Source: an uncultured Erysipelotrichaceae bacterium (GTDB taxonomy: Bacteria > Bacillota_I > Bacilli_A > Erysipelotrichales > Erysipelotrichaceae). Taken from it: DNA of 12,478 nucleotides. The stretch covers positions 1-12,478 of the forward strand of contig CADBND010000050.1 in NCBI GenBank assembly GCA_902795875.1. The letters are read 5' to 3'. Below are positions 1 through 7,159 of this stretch, one piece after another (the first letter of the stretch is position 1; each line of letters begins with the position of its first letter). The notes under the pieces are model-generated. The model worked only from the letters and a program-made list of their open reading frames with translations, had not been told where the DNA came from and ran no database searches. A program made the position numbers and the translations under genes.

Positions 1-540
1 CGCGATCACCCGGCAAGGCAGACCGCTCATATCCGTATAATTCAAAGGGTAAGTGTTGACGACGCATCTTCCGACCACCTCACTTAACCCCCAAAGATTC
101 TCCACCACAAAGACCCCGTGATCAGCACAATACTGATCGGCAAGAGGATGCTGCTCCCCTCTTCTTATGCCCGCAAAATCGATCCCGATGATCGAGATCT
201 TTCGCTCTATCAACTTTTTTATAAGCTCTTGCGACAATTGGGGATGTTCCTTGAAATAAGTCCTTGTCCCATAAGTTTCATCCTCAATGAAGCCGCTGCA
301 GAACCCGATAAACATATCTTCCTTCACTTCATCAAGGCCGATATCATCCACATCGATATCCCTGTCTTTGATCGAAGAAACATCGAAGATGTAGGCATCC
401 CTTCTCAGATATTCCAAAGGAAAGACCTTGTCCATGACATCGAAATGCGTCCCCAGATGTCCCAGAAAAGCTTTTTTCTCATTGCCTTGCGCATCCTTCA
501 CCATATCCGGTGTGACCTTCAAAGTGATGTCTTTCCACAT
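1..540 (-). CDS. Cyclase / kynurenine-formamidase family metallohydrolase, C-terminus cut by window edge
   Basis: The reading frame starts at an ATG at 540 and stays open for 180 codons to the left edge, so the 3' end is missing. The ribosome binding site (TTAGGAG, 6-7 bases upstream) overlaps the stop codon of the preceding gene. Residues 28-34 read HLGTHFD, which matches the HxGTHxD metal-binding signature of the cyclase family (PF04199), whose members include bacterial kynurenine formamidase (KynB) and other amide or lactone hydrolases that bind divalent metal. Further family-like blocks are GTRTYF at 91-96, IIGIDFAGIRRG at 117-128, a conserved-looking HPLAD at 131-135 and VVENL at 145-149. 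Family proteins are usually 200-260 residues, so perhaps 30-70 residues lie outside the window. In many members the signature continues D-x-P; here it continues DVM, so the substrate may differ from kynurenine. No tryptophan-degradation gene is nearby. The family call is firm, the substrate is unknown. Confidence 0.88.
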   Translation of the reverse strand, partial: MWKDITLKVTPDMVKDAQGNEKKAFLGHLGTHFDVMDKVFPLEYLRRDAYIFDVSSIKDRDIDVDDIGLDEVKEDMFIGFCSGFIEDETYGTRTYFKEHPQLSQELIKKLIERKISIIGIDFAGIRRGEQHPLADQYCADHGVFVVENLWGLSEVVGRCVVNTYPLNYTDMSGLPCRVIA

Positions 541-548
541 AGCAACTC

Positions 549-1049
549 CTAAGAGAAGTCCTGTGACTTCTTTTCGATCTTCTCTTCGAAATTCAAAGAC
601 GGATCAAAGAAACGGTATACGACCTTGCCGCCGTTGTTCATTAATTTCTCCTTATATCCCGAAAGCTTCAGGACATAATCAAAGACCTTCTCATAAGATG
701 AAGTCTCCTTTTTCTTACAGAAAGAAGTCGCCATCAGTTTGGGAAAATCATCCGTATTGTAATACAGCGAAGCGGCACAGCGCCGATTATGCAGAAGATC
801 ATCCAGCAGATCAACCAGCCAGTAAACCTCATCATCGTAGGACGGATCGAAATGATCATGGTCGTTTCCGAAAAACAGCGCGATCTTACCGTCGCTGAAC
901 TCGATCAGTATCTCATCGTCACTGTCGCCGTTTCTCACCGTGATTGAAACACCCCCATCCCCCAGATGTTCATATCCTTTCTCATCATTATGATGGACAC
1001 TGTAATCAAAATCCGCCAGAACATCCAGCACTGCTTCATATGCATCCAT
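549..1049 (-). CDS. Small acidic protein of unknown function
   Basis: A 166-residue frame beginning MDAYEAVLDV, with an AAGGA ribosome binding site about 9 bases before the ATG. I do not recognise the family. The first 90 residues are strongly acidic (runs such as DSDDE, and DHDHFDPSYDDE near residues 63-74), while residues 110-166 are lysine-rich, giving a charge-split protein. There is no signal peptide or membrane segment, so it is probably cytoplasmic. Its stop codon lies 8 bases before the start of the cyclase-family gene and supplies part of that gene's ribosome binding site, so the two are very likely cotranscribed and translationally coupled. The gene begins 29 bases after the terminator that follows the hydrogenase, so it may have its own promoter or depend on readthrough. 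I saw no convincing -35/-10 pair in the short gap. Coding status is supported by the start signal and the tight spacing. Confidence 0.8.
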   Translation of the reverse strand: MDAYEAVLDVLADFDYSVHHNDEKGYEHLGDGGVSITVRNGDSDDEILIEFSDGKIALFFGNDHDHFDPSYDDEVYWLVDLLDDLLHNRRCAASLYYNTDDFPKLMATSFCKKKETSSYEKVFDYVLKLSGYKEKLMNNGGKVVYRFFDPSLNFEEKIEKKSQDFS

Positions 1050-1067
1050 GGCATTTCATCCTTTCTG

Positions 1068-1095
1068 CTAAAAAGAAAGAGGCTTTGAAAGCCTC
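1068..1095 (-). terminator. Rho-independent terminator after the hydrogenase gene
   Basis: On the minus strand a 7-bp stem (GAGGCTT paired with AAGCCTC, plus-strand positions 1079-1085 and 1089-1095) with a 3-base loop is followed by the T-rich run TTTCTTTTTAG. It starts 11 bases past the hydrogenase stop codon, which fits termination of the kinase-hydrogenase unit. The T run is interrupted by one C, so some readthrough into the acidic-protein gene is possible. Confidence 0.75.
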
Positions 1096-1106
1096 CTGTC
1101 CAAACA

Positions 1107-2528
1107 TCATTCTCCGACGCTTTCCTTTATCGTTTTGATTGAACCCGCCTTCGCGTAAGTATCGACATTCTCCTTTTTGACACCGAACTTCAGCAAGGTA
1201 CCGGCACCGCCGATACAGCCTCCGTTACAAGCCATGCCCTCGACAAAGTTCCCCTGCAACATGTCTTTCGACTTTTTCAGCAAGGCGATCCTGCACATAT
1301 CGATCCCGTTACAGGTCTCAGGCTTGAATTCGATTTTCGAACCGATCTCCTTAAGACCCTCCGCCATCGCCTCTGTCAAGCCACCGGAACGGGCGAACAC
1401 CCTTCCATAATAGGAAGCCTGATCAAGTGGAGTATCCTCCAGTTTCTCAAGATCGATGTTCCGTGAATCGAACAGCGCCTGCAGTTCCTCAAATGTCAAA
1501 GCGACATCAACATAACTGCGCACGCTCTCCTTCATGATCTCAGCCTTCTTTGCCGTACAGGGACCGATGAAGACGATACTGCAATCCTCATCCTCCTCTT
1601 TGATCTTCCTGGCGATGGCACCCATCGGCGAAAGATTATGGGAGATGTATTCCTTCATATCCGGGAAATTCTTCTCCACATAGGAAACGAAAGCAGGACA
1701 GCAGGAAGAAAGAAGGAAGCCCTTCTCATCCAGTTCCTTCGCTTCATTATAAGCGACGATATCGGCACCCTTGGCCACCTCGATGACATCATAGAAACCC
1801 AGTTGTTTCAGACCTGTCACGATCTGTGAGAGCCTCACATCCCGGAAACTGTCAGCGATTGCCGGAGCCAGCAGGGCATAAACCTTGAAATTCCGGTTAT
1901 GATCGGACTTGATGATATAATCGATCGCATCCAGGATATAGGACTTGTCCATGATCGCTCCAAAGGGACATTGCGATATGCAGGCACCGCAGTTGATACA
2001 CTTTTCCGGATCGATCTTCGCCGCCTGATCAGAATTGGGAACGATGGCCTTCACCGAACAGGCATTCTCACAAGGCCGCTTGCGGTTCAGGATCGCTGTA
2101 TACTGACAAGCCTTGGCACAATTGCCGCAATTGACACATTTATTCTTATCGATATGCGCCTGATGATTCGCATCAAAACTGATCGCATCTTTCGGACAGG
2201 CATCCTTGCAGCGCTGCGCAAGACAGCCACGGCAGGAATTGGTCACCTCATAACCGCCCATCGGACATTCGTCACAGGCGATATCGATGACCTCAATGAT
2301 ATTGGGATTCGCCCGGTTTCCGCCCATGGCCAGCTTGACTCTTTCCTGTAAGATCGCCCTCTCCTTGTATACACAGCAGCGCATCGTCGGGATCTTGCCG
2401 GGAAGTATCTTCTTAGGGATATCCAGAACATTCTCGACGAGATTCTGTTCCCAGGCCTCTTTGGCAACCTCTCTCAATACCTGATATTTCAGATACTGTA
2501 TCCTGGTCTCGAATCTAGACTTCTTCAT
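1107..2528 (-). CDS. Monomeric [FeFe] hydrogenase, group B (CpIII)-like
   Basis: This 473-residue protein should reversibly couple proton reduction or hydrogen oxidation to ferredoxin in the cytoplasm. The three H-cluster signatures are present: SSCCPAF at 274-280, GPCTAKKAE at 322-330 and EGMACNGGC at 430-438. They supply the cysteines that hold the [4Fe-4S] unit and bridge to the diiron site. The N-terminal half carries iron-sulfur cysteines at 99/102/107/111, 131/134/137/141, 153/157 and 177/180/183/187, the last being a textbook CxxCxxCxxxCP ferredoxin motif. The start chosen is the ATG at 2528, which has a GGAGGA site 6 bases upstream; an ATG 24 bases earlier has none. It overlaps the kinase gene by 14 bases, so translation is probably coupled. 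Group A enzymes have TSCCPGW and MPC at the first two signatures; the F, G and N substitutions here, plus the long cysteine-rich N-terminus, point to the group B type. The maturases HydE, HydF and HydG are not in the window. Confidence 0.92.
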   Translation of the reverse strand: MKKSRFETRIQYLKYQVLREVAKEAWEQNLVENVLDIPKKILPGKIPTMRCCVYKERAILQERVKLAMGGNRANPNIIEVIDIACDECPMGGYEVTNSCRGCLAQRCKDACPKDAISFDANHQAHIDKNKCVNCGNCAKACQYTAILNRKRPCENACSVKAIVPNSDQAAKIDPEKCINCGACISQCPFGAIMDKSYILDAIDYIIKSDHNRNFKVYALLAPAIADSFRDVRLSQIVTGLKQLGFYDVIEVAKGADIVAYNEAKELDEKGFLLSSCCPAFVSYVEKNFPDMKEYISHNLSPMGAIARKIKEEDEDCSIVFIGPCTAKKAEIMKESVRSYVDVALTFEELQALFDSRNIDLEKLEDTPLDQASYYGRVFARSGGLTEAMAEGLKEIGSKIEFKPETCNGIDMCRIALLKKSKDMLQGNFVEGMACNGGCIGGAGTLLKFGVKKENVDTYAKAGSIKTIKESVGE

Positions 2529-3270
2529 ACAGTTCCTCCAATCCCTTCTCATCCATAAAAATCAGGTTCTTCAGAAAACCGGTCTGCTTCCTGATCCCCT
2601 TGACGGACTGCGAAGCCGCCAGGATCGGCAACCAGTTCAATACATCCTTGATCTGACAGCCGCTTTTTTCACAGAAGATCTTCAGATAGCGACAGGCACG
2701 CGTCTTCTTTTCATCCACCAGAAACATCATGAACGTCCTGGCCACATCAGCCTCCGCATTTCCCTGTGTCGCATGCGACCAGTCGATGATATATGCCTTC
2801 CCCGATTCATCGATCACCACATTGGAAGGATTAAAGTCGCCATGGCAAAGGGAATTGTGCCTTGGCATCGACTCGATGCGGTTATGCAAGTCATAACGAA
2901 GCGTAGCCGAAAGATCGGTCTGCGAGATCTTTCCATTCATCTTATCCCGGTGCTTGCGCAAAGCAGGACAGCGTTTTGACTGCATCTCCAGCTGCAGATC
3001 GACGAACCATCTGAGATATTCCTCCTCCTTCTCCGGTTCCTCTTCCAGCATCTGTTCCAGCGTCTTCCCCTTGATATATCTGGTCACAAGAGCCCAGCAG
3101 CCATCGATCACCTTGACCTCCAGCAGACTGGGAATACTCAAGCCTGTCTCCTCGACCCAGGCCTGATTCAGGGCTTCGTTCAAAACATCTGCCTTATTCT
3201 TCATCCTGTCGAAGACCTTATAAAAACGATCGCCCTCGACATAAGTCTCTTTTCTGTTTGACGTATCCAT
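2515..3270 (-). CDS. Aminoglycoside phosphotransferase / choline kinase-like small-molecule kinase
   Basis: A 251-residue protein of the APH fold (PF01636), which transfers phosphate from ATP to a hydroxyl on a small molecule. Residues 143-150 read HGDFNPSN, the Brenner motif with catalytic Asp145 and metal-binding Asn150. Residues 161-164 read IIDW, with Asp163 as the second metal ligand, followed by SHATQGNAEAD, common in this subfamily. Lys18 in the N-terminal strand YKVF is the likely ATP-contacting lysine. The frame is open back to 3405, but that start would lie inside the anticodon loop of the tRNA gene, and an extended -10 element at 3305-3313 predicts transcripts starting near 3298. 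The ATG at 3270 is therefore preferred, although its ribosome binding site (CGGAT) is weak. The gene runs into the hydrogenase gene with a 14-base overlap. The substrate is unknown, and antibiotic resistance should not be assumed: many such kinases are housekeeping enzymes. Confidence 0.85.
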   Translation of the reverse strand: MDTSNRKETYVEGDRFYKVFDRMKNKADVLNEALNQAWVEETGLSIPSLLEVKVIDGCWALVTRYIKGKTLEQMLEEEPEKEEEYLRWFVDLQLEMQSKRCPALRKHRDKMNGKISQTDLSATLRYDLHNRIESMPRHNSLCHGDFNPSNVVIDESGKAYIIDWSHATQGNAEADVARTFMMFLVDEKKTRACRYLKIFCEKSGCQIKDVLNWLPILAASQSVKGIRKQTGFLKNLIFMDEKGLEELYEEV

Positions 3271-3304
3271 TGTTATATCCGCTACTTTTCTTTCCATCAA
3301 TCTA

Positions 3305-3313
3305 AATATAACA
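3305..3313 (-). promoter_or_regulatory. Extended -10 promoter for the kinase-hydrogenase unit
   Basis: The minus strand reads TGTTATATT, a TGn extended -10 element. It sits just downstream of the tRNA terminator and about 35 bases before the kinase ATG. A TTGAAT at 3325-3330 resembles a -35 box but the spacing of 14 is too short, so the extended -10 is the better argument. The predicted transcription start is near 3298. Confidence 0.45.
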
Positions 3314-3328
3314 CGAAAACAGGCATTC

Positions 3329-3348
3329 AAAAACCGCATCGCTGCGGT
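3329..3348 (-). terminator. Terminator of the tRNA-Pro transcript
   Basis: On the minus strand a 6-bp stem, ACCGCA with TGCGGT, closes a GCGA tetraloop of the stable GNRA class and is followed by TTTT. It begins 13 bases after the CCA end of the tRNA, the expected place for a single-gene tRNA terminator. It also separates the tRNA from the downstream kinase promoter. Confidence 0.7.
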
Positions 3349-3360
3349 CTTCGAAACAAA

Positions 3361-3437
3361 TGGTCGGAATATCGGGATTCGAACCCGAGACCTCTTGAAC
3401 CCCATTCAAGCGCGCTACCAAACTGCGCTATATCCCG
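3361..3437 (-). tRNA. tRNA-Pro (anticodon GGG)
   Basis: A 77-base gene that folds as a full cloverleaf. The acceptor stem pairs CGGGATA with TATTCCG (one G-U pair), the discriminator base is A and the CCA end is encoded. The D arm contains the GCGCAG...TTGGTAGCGC pattern usual for bacterial tRNA-Pro. The anticodon stem CTTGA/TCAAG closes the loop ATGGGGT, with anticodon GGG at plus-strand positions 3401-3403, reading CCC and CCU. The T arm is TCGGG-TTCGAAT-CCCGA. Confidence 0.97.
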
Positions 3438-3450
3438 TTTCTACTTTACT

Positions 3451-3459
3451 ATTCTATCA
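3451..3459 (-). promoter_or_regulatory. Extended -10 promoter of tRNA-Pro
   Basis: The minus strand reads TGATAGAAT, a TGn extended -10 element placed 13 bases before the mature 5' end of the tRNA, giving a start about 6-7 bases upstream of it. There is no good -35 box, as is typical for extended -10 promoters. It is back to back with the promoter of the histidine kinase gene. Confidence 0.45.
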
Positions 3460-3521
3460 CATTCCGAAGTTCCTGCCTCATCTGTATGAAAAAAAACATC
3501 CTCTTGCGATACGAAACGAAA

Positions 3522-3543
3522 ACGGATATCCGTATATTATAAT
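3522..3543 (+). promoter_or_regulatory. Promoter with palindromic spacer, upstream of the histidine kinase
   Basis: A perfect TATAAT -10 box lies at 3538-3543, 62 bases before the kinase ATG. Immediately upstream, at 3522-3533, is a perfect 12-base palindrome, ACGGATATCCGT, occupying the space between -35 and -10. The -35 position (around 3515-3520, AACGAA) is poor. A poor -35 with a palindrome in the spacer is what one sees at activator- or repressor-controlled promoters, but no regulator can be assigned from sequence. The rest of the 3438-3605 gap shows nothing else. Confidence 0.45.
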
Positions 3544-3605
3544 AGGATTGAAAGATATCCTTACTGTTAATCAACACGAATTCAGGAAGATAGAGGAGAC
3601 AGTCT

Positions 3606-5303
3606 ATGGCAAGAGGCTACGCGGTATCTAAGAAGGATCTCAGTAAGATCCTTTACCGATCAGACGATTTCAACGAAAACGACATCGTATCGAAAGTCGA
3701 TCTTTCAGATGATACGGTCCTTCTTTTATCCGGAAAAGACCCCATTACGGAAGATCTGGAAAGAAGACTTGAAGAAGCCGAAAGTGCCAACATCGCCAAG
3801 GAGACCTTCCTTTCCAACATGTCGCACGACATCCGGACACCGATGAACGCCATCATAGGCATGACGGCACTCGCCAAAAAACACATCGACGAAAAATCGA
3901 GGCTCATCGATTCCCTGAACAAGATCGACACTGCCTCTTTACACCTTCTCTCTTTGATCAACGAAGTCCTCGACATGTCCCGCATCAATTCCGGAAAACT
4001 GCAGATCGCAAATGAACTCTTCTCATTATCCGATCTGATCCACGACACCGTCACGATCATCAAGCCGCAGATGGCACAAAAGGGACATGAATTTGAATTA
4101 CATATCGACAATATCGAATATGAAGATCTCTATGGCGATATACAGCGTCTGCGTCAGATCTATGTCAATATCATAAACAACGCCGTCAAGTACACCAACA
4201 ACAACGGTCACATCTCCGTTTCCTTTTCTGAGGAAAAGAAAGATGGAAGCTGTGTGCTTCTTTTCAACTGCAGCGACAACGGCATCGGCATGAGCGAAGA
4301 ATTCATCAAAAAGATCTACGACCCATTCGAACGTGCCGGCAATTCCACGATCTCCGGTATCGAAGGAACGGGACTGGGCATGTCGATCGTACAGAAACTC
4401 GTGCAGGCCATGGGTGGTGAGATAAACATCGATTCAAAAGTCGATGAAGGGACTTCCGTCACCATCAGGATCCCCTTCCTGTACAGTGAACCCGCCATCG
4501 CCGCCAACGCTTTGCAGGGAAAACGCTTCTTACTTCTGATGAAAGACTCCAAGAGCTGTGAAGTACTGGAAAAATATCTGAAAGAATATCAGGTGGAATA
4601 TGAAAGGACCACGGACTTCTCCTCCATGGTATCCGCCCTTACGGAAGCAGACTTTTCACAAAAGCCCTACGACTGCTTCCTGCTCGGCCATGTGGACGAC
4701 AGCACCGGAAACAGTCTGGATATGGCATCCTATATCCACCGTTCCAATCCCGACACGCCCATCGTTCTGATTTCCGATGACGACTGGGAAAAGATCGAAT
4801 ACGATGCCAACCGCAGCGGTATCGAACATTTCATACCGATCCCCTTCTTCCGTAAATCTCTGATCAATGCTCTGGACACTGTTCTTTCCGGACAGCAGGG
4901 AAGTTCCTCCTCATCCCGCATAGATCTCAGTGGAAAAAATATCCTGCTGGTCGAAGACAATCTCATCAACCGTGAGATCGCCCTCGAGATCCTGAGATCG
5001 ACCGGTGCCCGTATCGATACGGCCGAAAACGGCAAGGAAGCGATCGAACGCTTTGAAAACACAGATGAAGGCTTCTACAACATCATCCTGATGGACATCC
5101 AGATGCCCGTCATGGACGGCTACAGCGCAACGCGCAATATCCGAAACTTAAGCAGAACAGATGGCAAAACAGTAAAGATCTACGCAATGAGCGCCAATAT
5201 CTTCGCCGAAGACATCGCCAAAGCCAGAGAAGCCGGCATGGACGGACACATCGCCAAACCGATCGATATAAACAAACTCATGCAGACACTGAAACAGGCA
5301 TAA
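3606..5303 (+). CDS. Soluble hybrid histidine kinase: HisKA, HATPase, decayed receiver, active receiver
   Basis: A 565-residue protein with no signal peptide or membrane segment and no recognisable PAS, GAF or other sensor in its first 50 residues; a short coiled coil (about 46-66) leads into the kinase core. The dimerisation/phosphoacceptor motif MSHDIRTPMNAI contains His74. The ATPase domain shows the N box NIINNAVKYT (188-197), DNGIGM (224-229) and GTGLGM (254-259). Residues 303-425 look like a receiver domain that has lost its phosphoacceptor: Gly361 lies where the aspartate should be, and the usual KP is replaced by IP. After a serine-rich linker (433-437), residues 444-563 form a normal receiver: acidic pair Glu450-Asp451, phosphoacceptor Asp497 in LMDIQMPVMDG and lysine in KP at 551. 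A GAGGAG site lies 7 bases before the ATG. The next gene starts directly after the stop codon, so the two are translationally coupled. No separate DNA-binding regulator is nearby. Confidence 0.93.
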   Translation: MARGYAVSKKDLSKILYRSDDFNENDIVSKVDLSDDTVLLLSGKDPITEDLERRLEEAESANIAKETFLSNMSHDIRTPMNAIIGMTALAKKHIDEKSRLIDSLNKIDTASLHLLSLINEVLDMSRINSGKLQIANELFSLSDLIHDTVTIIKPQMAQKGHEFELHIDNIEYEDLYGDIQRLRQIYVNIINNAVKYTNNNGHISVSFSEEKKDGSCVLLFNCSDNGIGMSEEFIKKIYDPFERAGNSTISGIEGTGLGMSIVQKLVQAMGGEINIDSKVDEGTSVTIRIPFLYSEPAIAANALQGKRFLLLMKDSKSCEVLEKYLKEYQVEYERTTDFSSMVSALTEADFSQKPYDCFLLGHVDDSTGNSLDMASYIHRSNPDTPIVLISDDDWEKIEYDANRSGIEHFIPIPFFRKSLINALDTVLSGQQGSSSSSRIDLSGKNILLVEDNLINREIALEILRSTGARIDTAENGKEAIERFENTDEGFYNIILMDIQMPVMDGYSATRNIRNLSRTDGKTVKIYAMSANIFAEDIAKAREAGMDGHIAKPIDINKLMQTLKQA

Positions 5304-7106
5304 ATGAAAGAATATCAGGAAAGATACATCGCCAACATAAAAAGAGTCAATCAGCTCAAAGATGTCTACTCGCAAGCCGACGAGGGTTTTTCTGTATGGT
5401 ATGAAGGTCGTCTCCAGGCAAAAAAGGAGATGGACATCCTGAAAAAAGAAAACATCGATCTTTTGAACAAGGACCTGTTTCCGGTCCTGGATTCTCTCTA
5501 CGAAGCCGATGCACAGACCCTGCAGGATCTGCAGGACTTCGCAGATACCCTCATGGACTGGAAGACCAACCTTGACTGCGGCATCTATGTCCTGATCCAC
5601 GAATCCCTTTTAAGCATGTACCGGGTCCGCAAAGACCGCAACAAGATCATTCAGGAACTCTACAAGCTGGGCATGGGACTCTACTACCGCAACCGCATGT
5701 TCCAGGGATCTCAGACTGAGCTTGCCAAAAAGATCTACTTCGAAAACGAAATGGTCTTCACGGAAGGCGGTTCCTATCTGAAATATTTCGACCGGATCGA
5801 CGACGAAGAGACCAAAGGCTACATCATCCGTTCTCTCGCCAACATCTCCATTTCCACGACTGACCGGAAACGGCGTATCGCCACCACCGCGAAAGTCATA
5901 AACATCGTATCCGATCCCTATTACCGGGAAATGGCACCATCCTTACCCTGGGATGCCTACCTGAGAAAGACTTACCAGCAGATGTCGGCCAACCGTTCGA
6001 CACTAAGTGACGGCGGGCTGTCCAAAGAAGAACTCTCTTCCATCATGGAAGCCTGTCAGATCATCTTCGAACCGGAAAAGGAAAACAAGGATCCCAATAT
6101 CCGCTGGCTGTGGCCATTCTATGAGATGGAATACAGCTGCGGATTCGCCGATCTCAAGACTACGCTGTCCCGGATGGAAAAGCTGATCGAATCCACACCC
6201 TATGACCGCTACGATGAATCGGGACTCTATGGCAACGTTCAGCTTCCGATCTATTACGGCAGGCTGCTTCAAAACAATCCGCAATACACAAAAGAGAAAA
6301 ATATCCGCTTTCTGAAATATGCCTACGACAAGATGATGAAAGCCCTTCTGTCTTTCCCCAGAGAAAAGATCGACGATTTCTATTTCTACGACATCGCCCT
6401 TCTGGTCTTCTCCTACTACGAAACGGAAGGTGTCGACACCTATCATGACGTCATATCCCGTCTCATCGGCAGGATCTTCCCGCAGAACTATATCCGGATG
6501 AAAAAAGCCGGCGAGATCGCATCTCTGTTTGCTGCCAAGATCTATGAAAACGATCCATCTCACTTCGACGACATTTCCTTCATCAAAGAAATCAAAGATC
6601 TCAAAGAAAAGGAAGATGTCCTTTTGAACTATGTCAAAGACTGCGGCCTCTATTATGACTTCGGACTGACCTCCATGAATATGAAAAAGATCACTGACAT
6701 CCGTGATCTGTTTGAACAGGAATCCGAGATCTTTACCCTGCATACACAGTTTGGCTACGACAACCTCAGCACAAGAGAATCGACGAAGCGCTTTGCCGAC
6801 ATCGCCAGAGGACATCACAGATGGTACGATCAGAGTGACGGCTATCCCAAAGACTACATCCGCATCGAATCCCCCTACCGCAGGATCTGCGATCTTTTTG
6901 CGATATGCGATCACATCCTCTTTGAATATCACGGCGACATGGACAAGCTGACAAAGGAGATGAAAGAAAAAAGCGGCACCCGCTTTTCCCCGTTGGCATT
7001 GTCCTATCTCGATGAAGAACTCTCTGCAAAGATCGAAAAAGTACTTACCTTAGAAAAAGAAGAATACTATAGGGAACTCTACGATCTGATCTCTTCCATT
7101 CACTGA
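5304..7106 (+). CDS. Helical-repeat protein with a degenerate HD-GYP domain
   Basis: A 600-residue soluble protein whose ATG follows the kinase stop codon with no gap; the only ribosome binding signal is a weak AGG in the end of the kinase gene. Residues 1-390 are predicted to be helical, with many paired aromatic-rich helices that suggest a TPR-like solenoid, though no repeat is clean enough to assign. Residues 395-575 follow the HD-GYP phosphodiesterase pattern: RMKKAGEIASLFAAKI (398-413) as the first helix, HTQFG (480-484) for the canonical HPxxG, HH at 504-505, DGYP at 512-515 for GYP, AICD (533-536) for VAD, and SGTRFSP (557-563) for the C-terminal GTxFDP. The HD motif itself is KD at 445-446, so a metal-binding histidine is missing, and the conserved upstream histidine also appears absent. 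Active HD-GYP proteins hydrolyse cyclic di-GMP; this one may bind a nucleotide or partner instead. The domain call is an alignment by eye. Confidence 0.75.
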   Translation: MKEYQERYIANIKRVNQLKDVYSQADEGFSVWYEGRLQAKKEMDILKKENIDLLNKDLFPVLDSLYEADAQTLQDLQDFADTLMDWKTNLDCGIYVLIHESLLSMYRVRKDRNKIIQELYKLGMGLYYRNRMFQGSQTELAKKIYFENEMVFTEGGSYLKYFDRIDDEETKGYIIRSLANISISTTDRKRRIATTAKVINIVSDPYYREMAPSLPWDAYLRKTYQQMSANRSTLSDGGLSKEELSSIMEACQIIFEPEKENKDPNIRWLWPFYEMEYSCGFADLKTTLSRMEKLIESTPYDRYDESGLYGNVQLPIYYGRLLQNNPQYTKEKNIRFLKYAYDKMMKALLSFPREKIDDFYFYDIALLVFSYYETEGVDTYHDVISRLIGRIFPQNYIRMKKAGEIASLFAAKIYENDPSHFDDISFIKEIKDLKEKEDVLLNYVKDCGLYYDFGLTSMNMKKITDIRDLFEQESEIFTLHTQFGYDNLSTRESTKRFADIARGHHRWYDQSDGYPKDYIRIESPYRRICDLFAICDHILFEYHGDMDKLTKEMKEKSGTRFSPLALSYLDEELSAKIEKVLTLEKEEYYRELYDLISSIH

Positions 7107-7159
7107 TCCCGCACTTTAGATCCCCGTTTTCATACCCAAGCCCGAAAGAAGATACACAA

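Noticed and set aside
118..552. Plus-strand open frame of 144 codons
   Set aside because: It lies opposite the cyclase-family gene, which has the HxGTHxD signature, a ribosome binding site and operon spacing. The plus frame is a shadow.
2515..3270. Kinase considered as an antibiotic-resistance gene
   Set aside because: The fold is right, but nothing shows aminoglycoside specificity, there is no mobile-element context, and base composition matches the neighbours.
3271..3405. Longer start for the kinase gene at 3405
   Set aside because: It would begin in the anticodon loop of tRNA-Pro and run through that transcript's terminator. Its first 45 residues do not resemble kinase sequence.
3395..3631. 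Plus-strand open frame across the tRNA and the kinase promoter
   Set aside because: It overlaps the antisense of the tRNA, the promoter and the ribosome binding site of the histidine kinase, and has no start signal of its own.
6003..6932. Minus-strand open frame of 309 codons inside the HD-GYP gene
   Set aside because: The long antisense frame arises from the codon composition of the plus-strand gene. It has no ribosome binding site, and the plus frame carries the recognisable domain.
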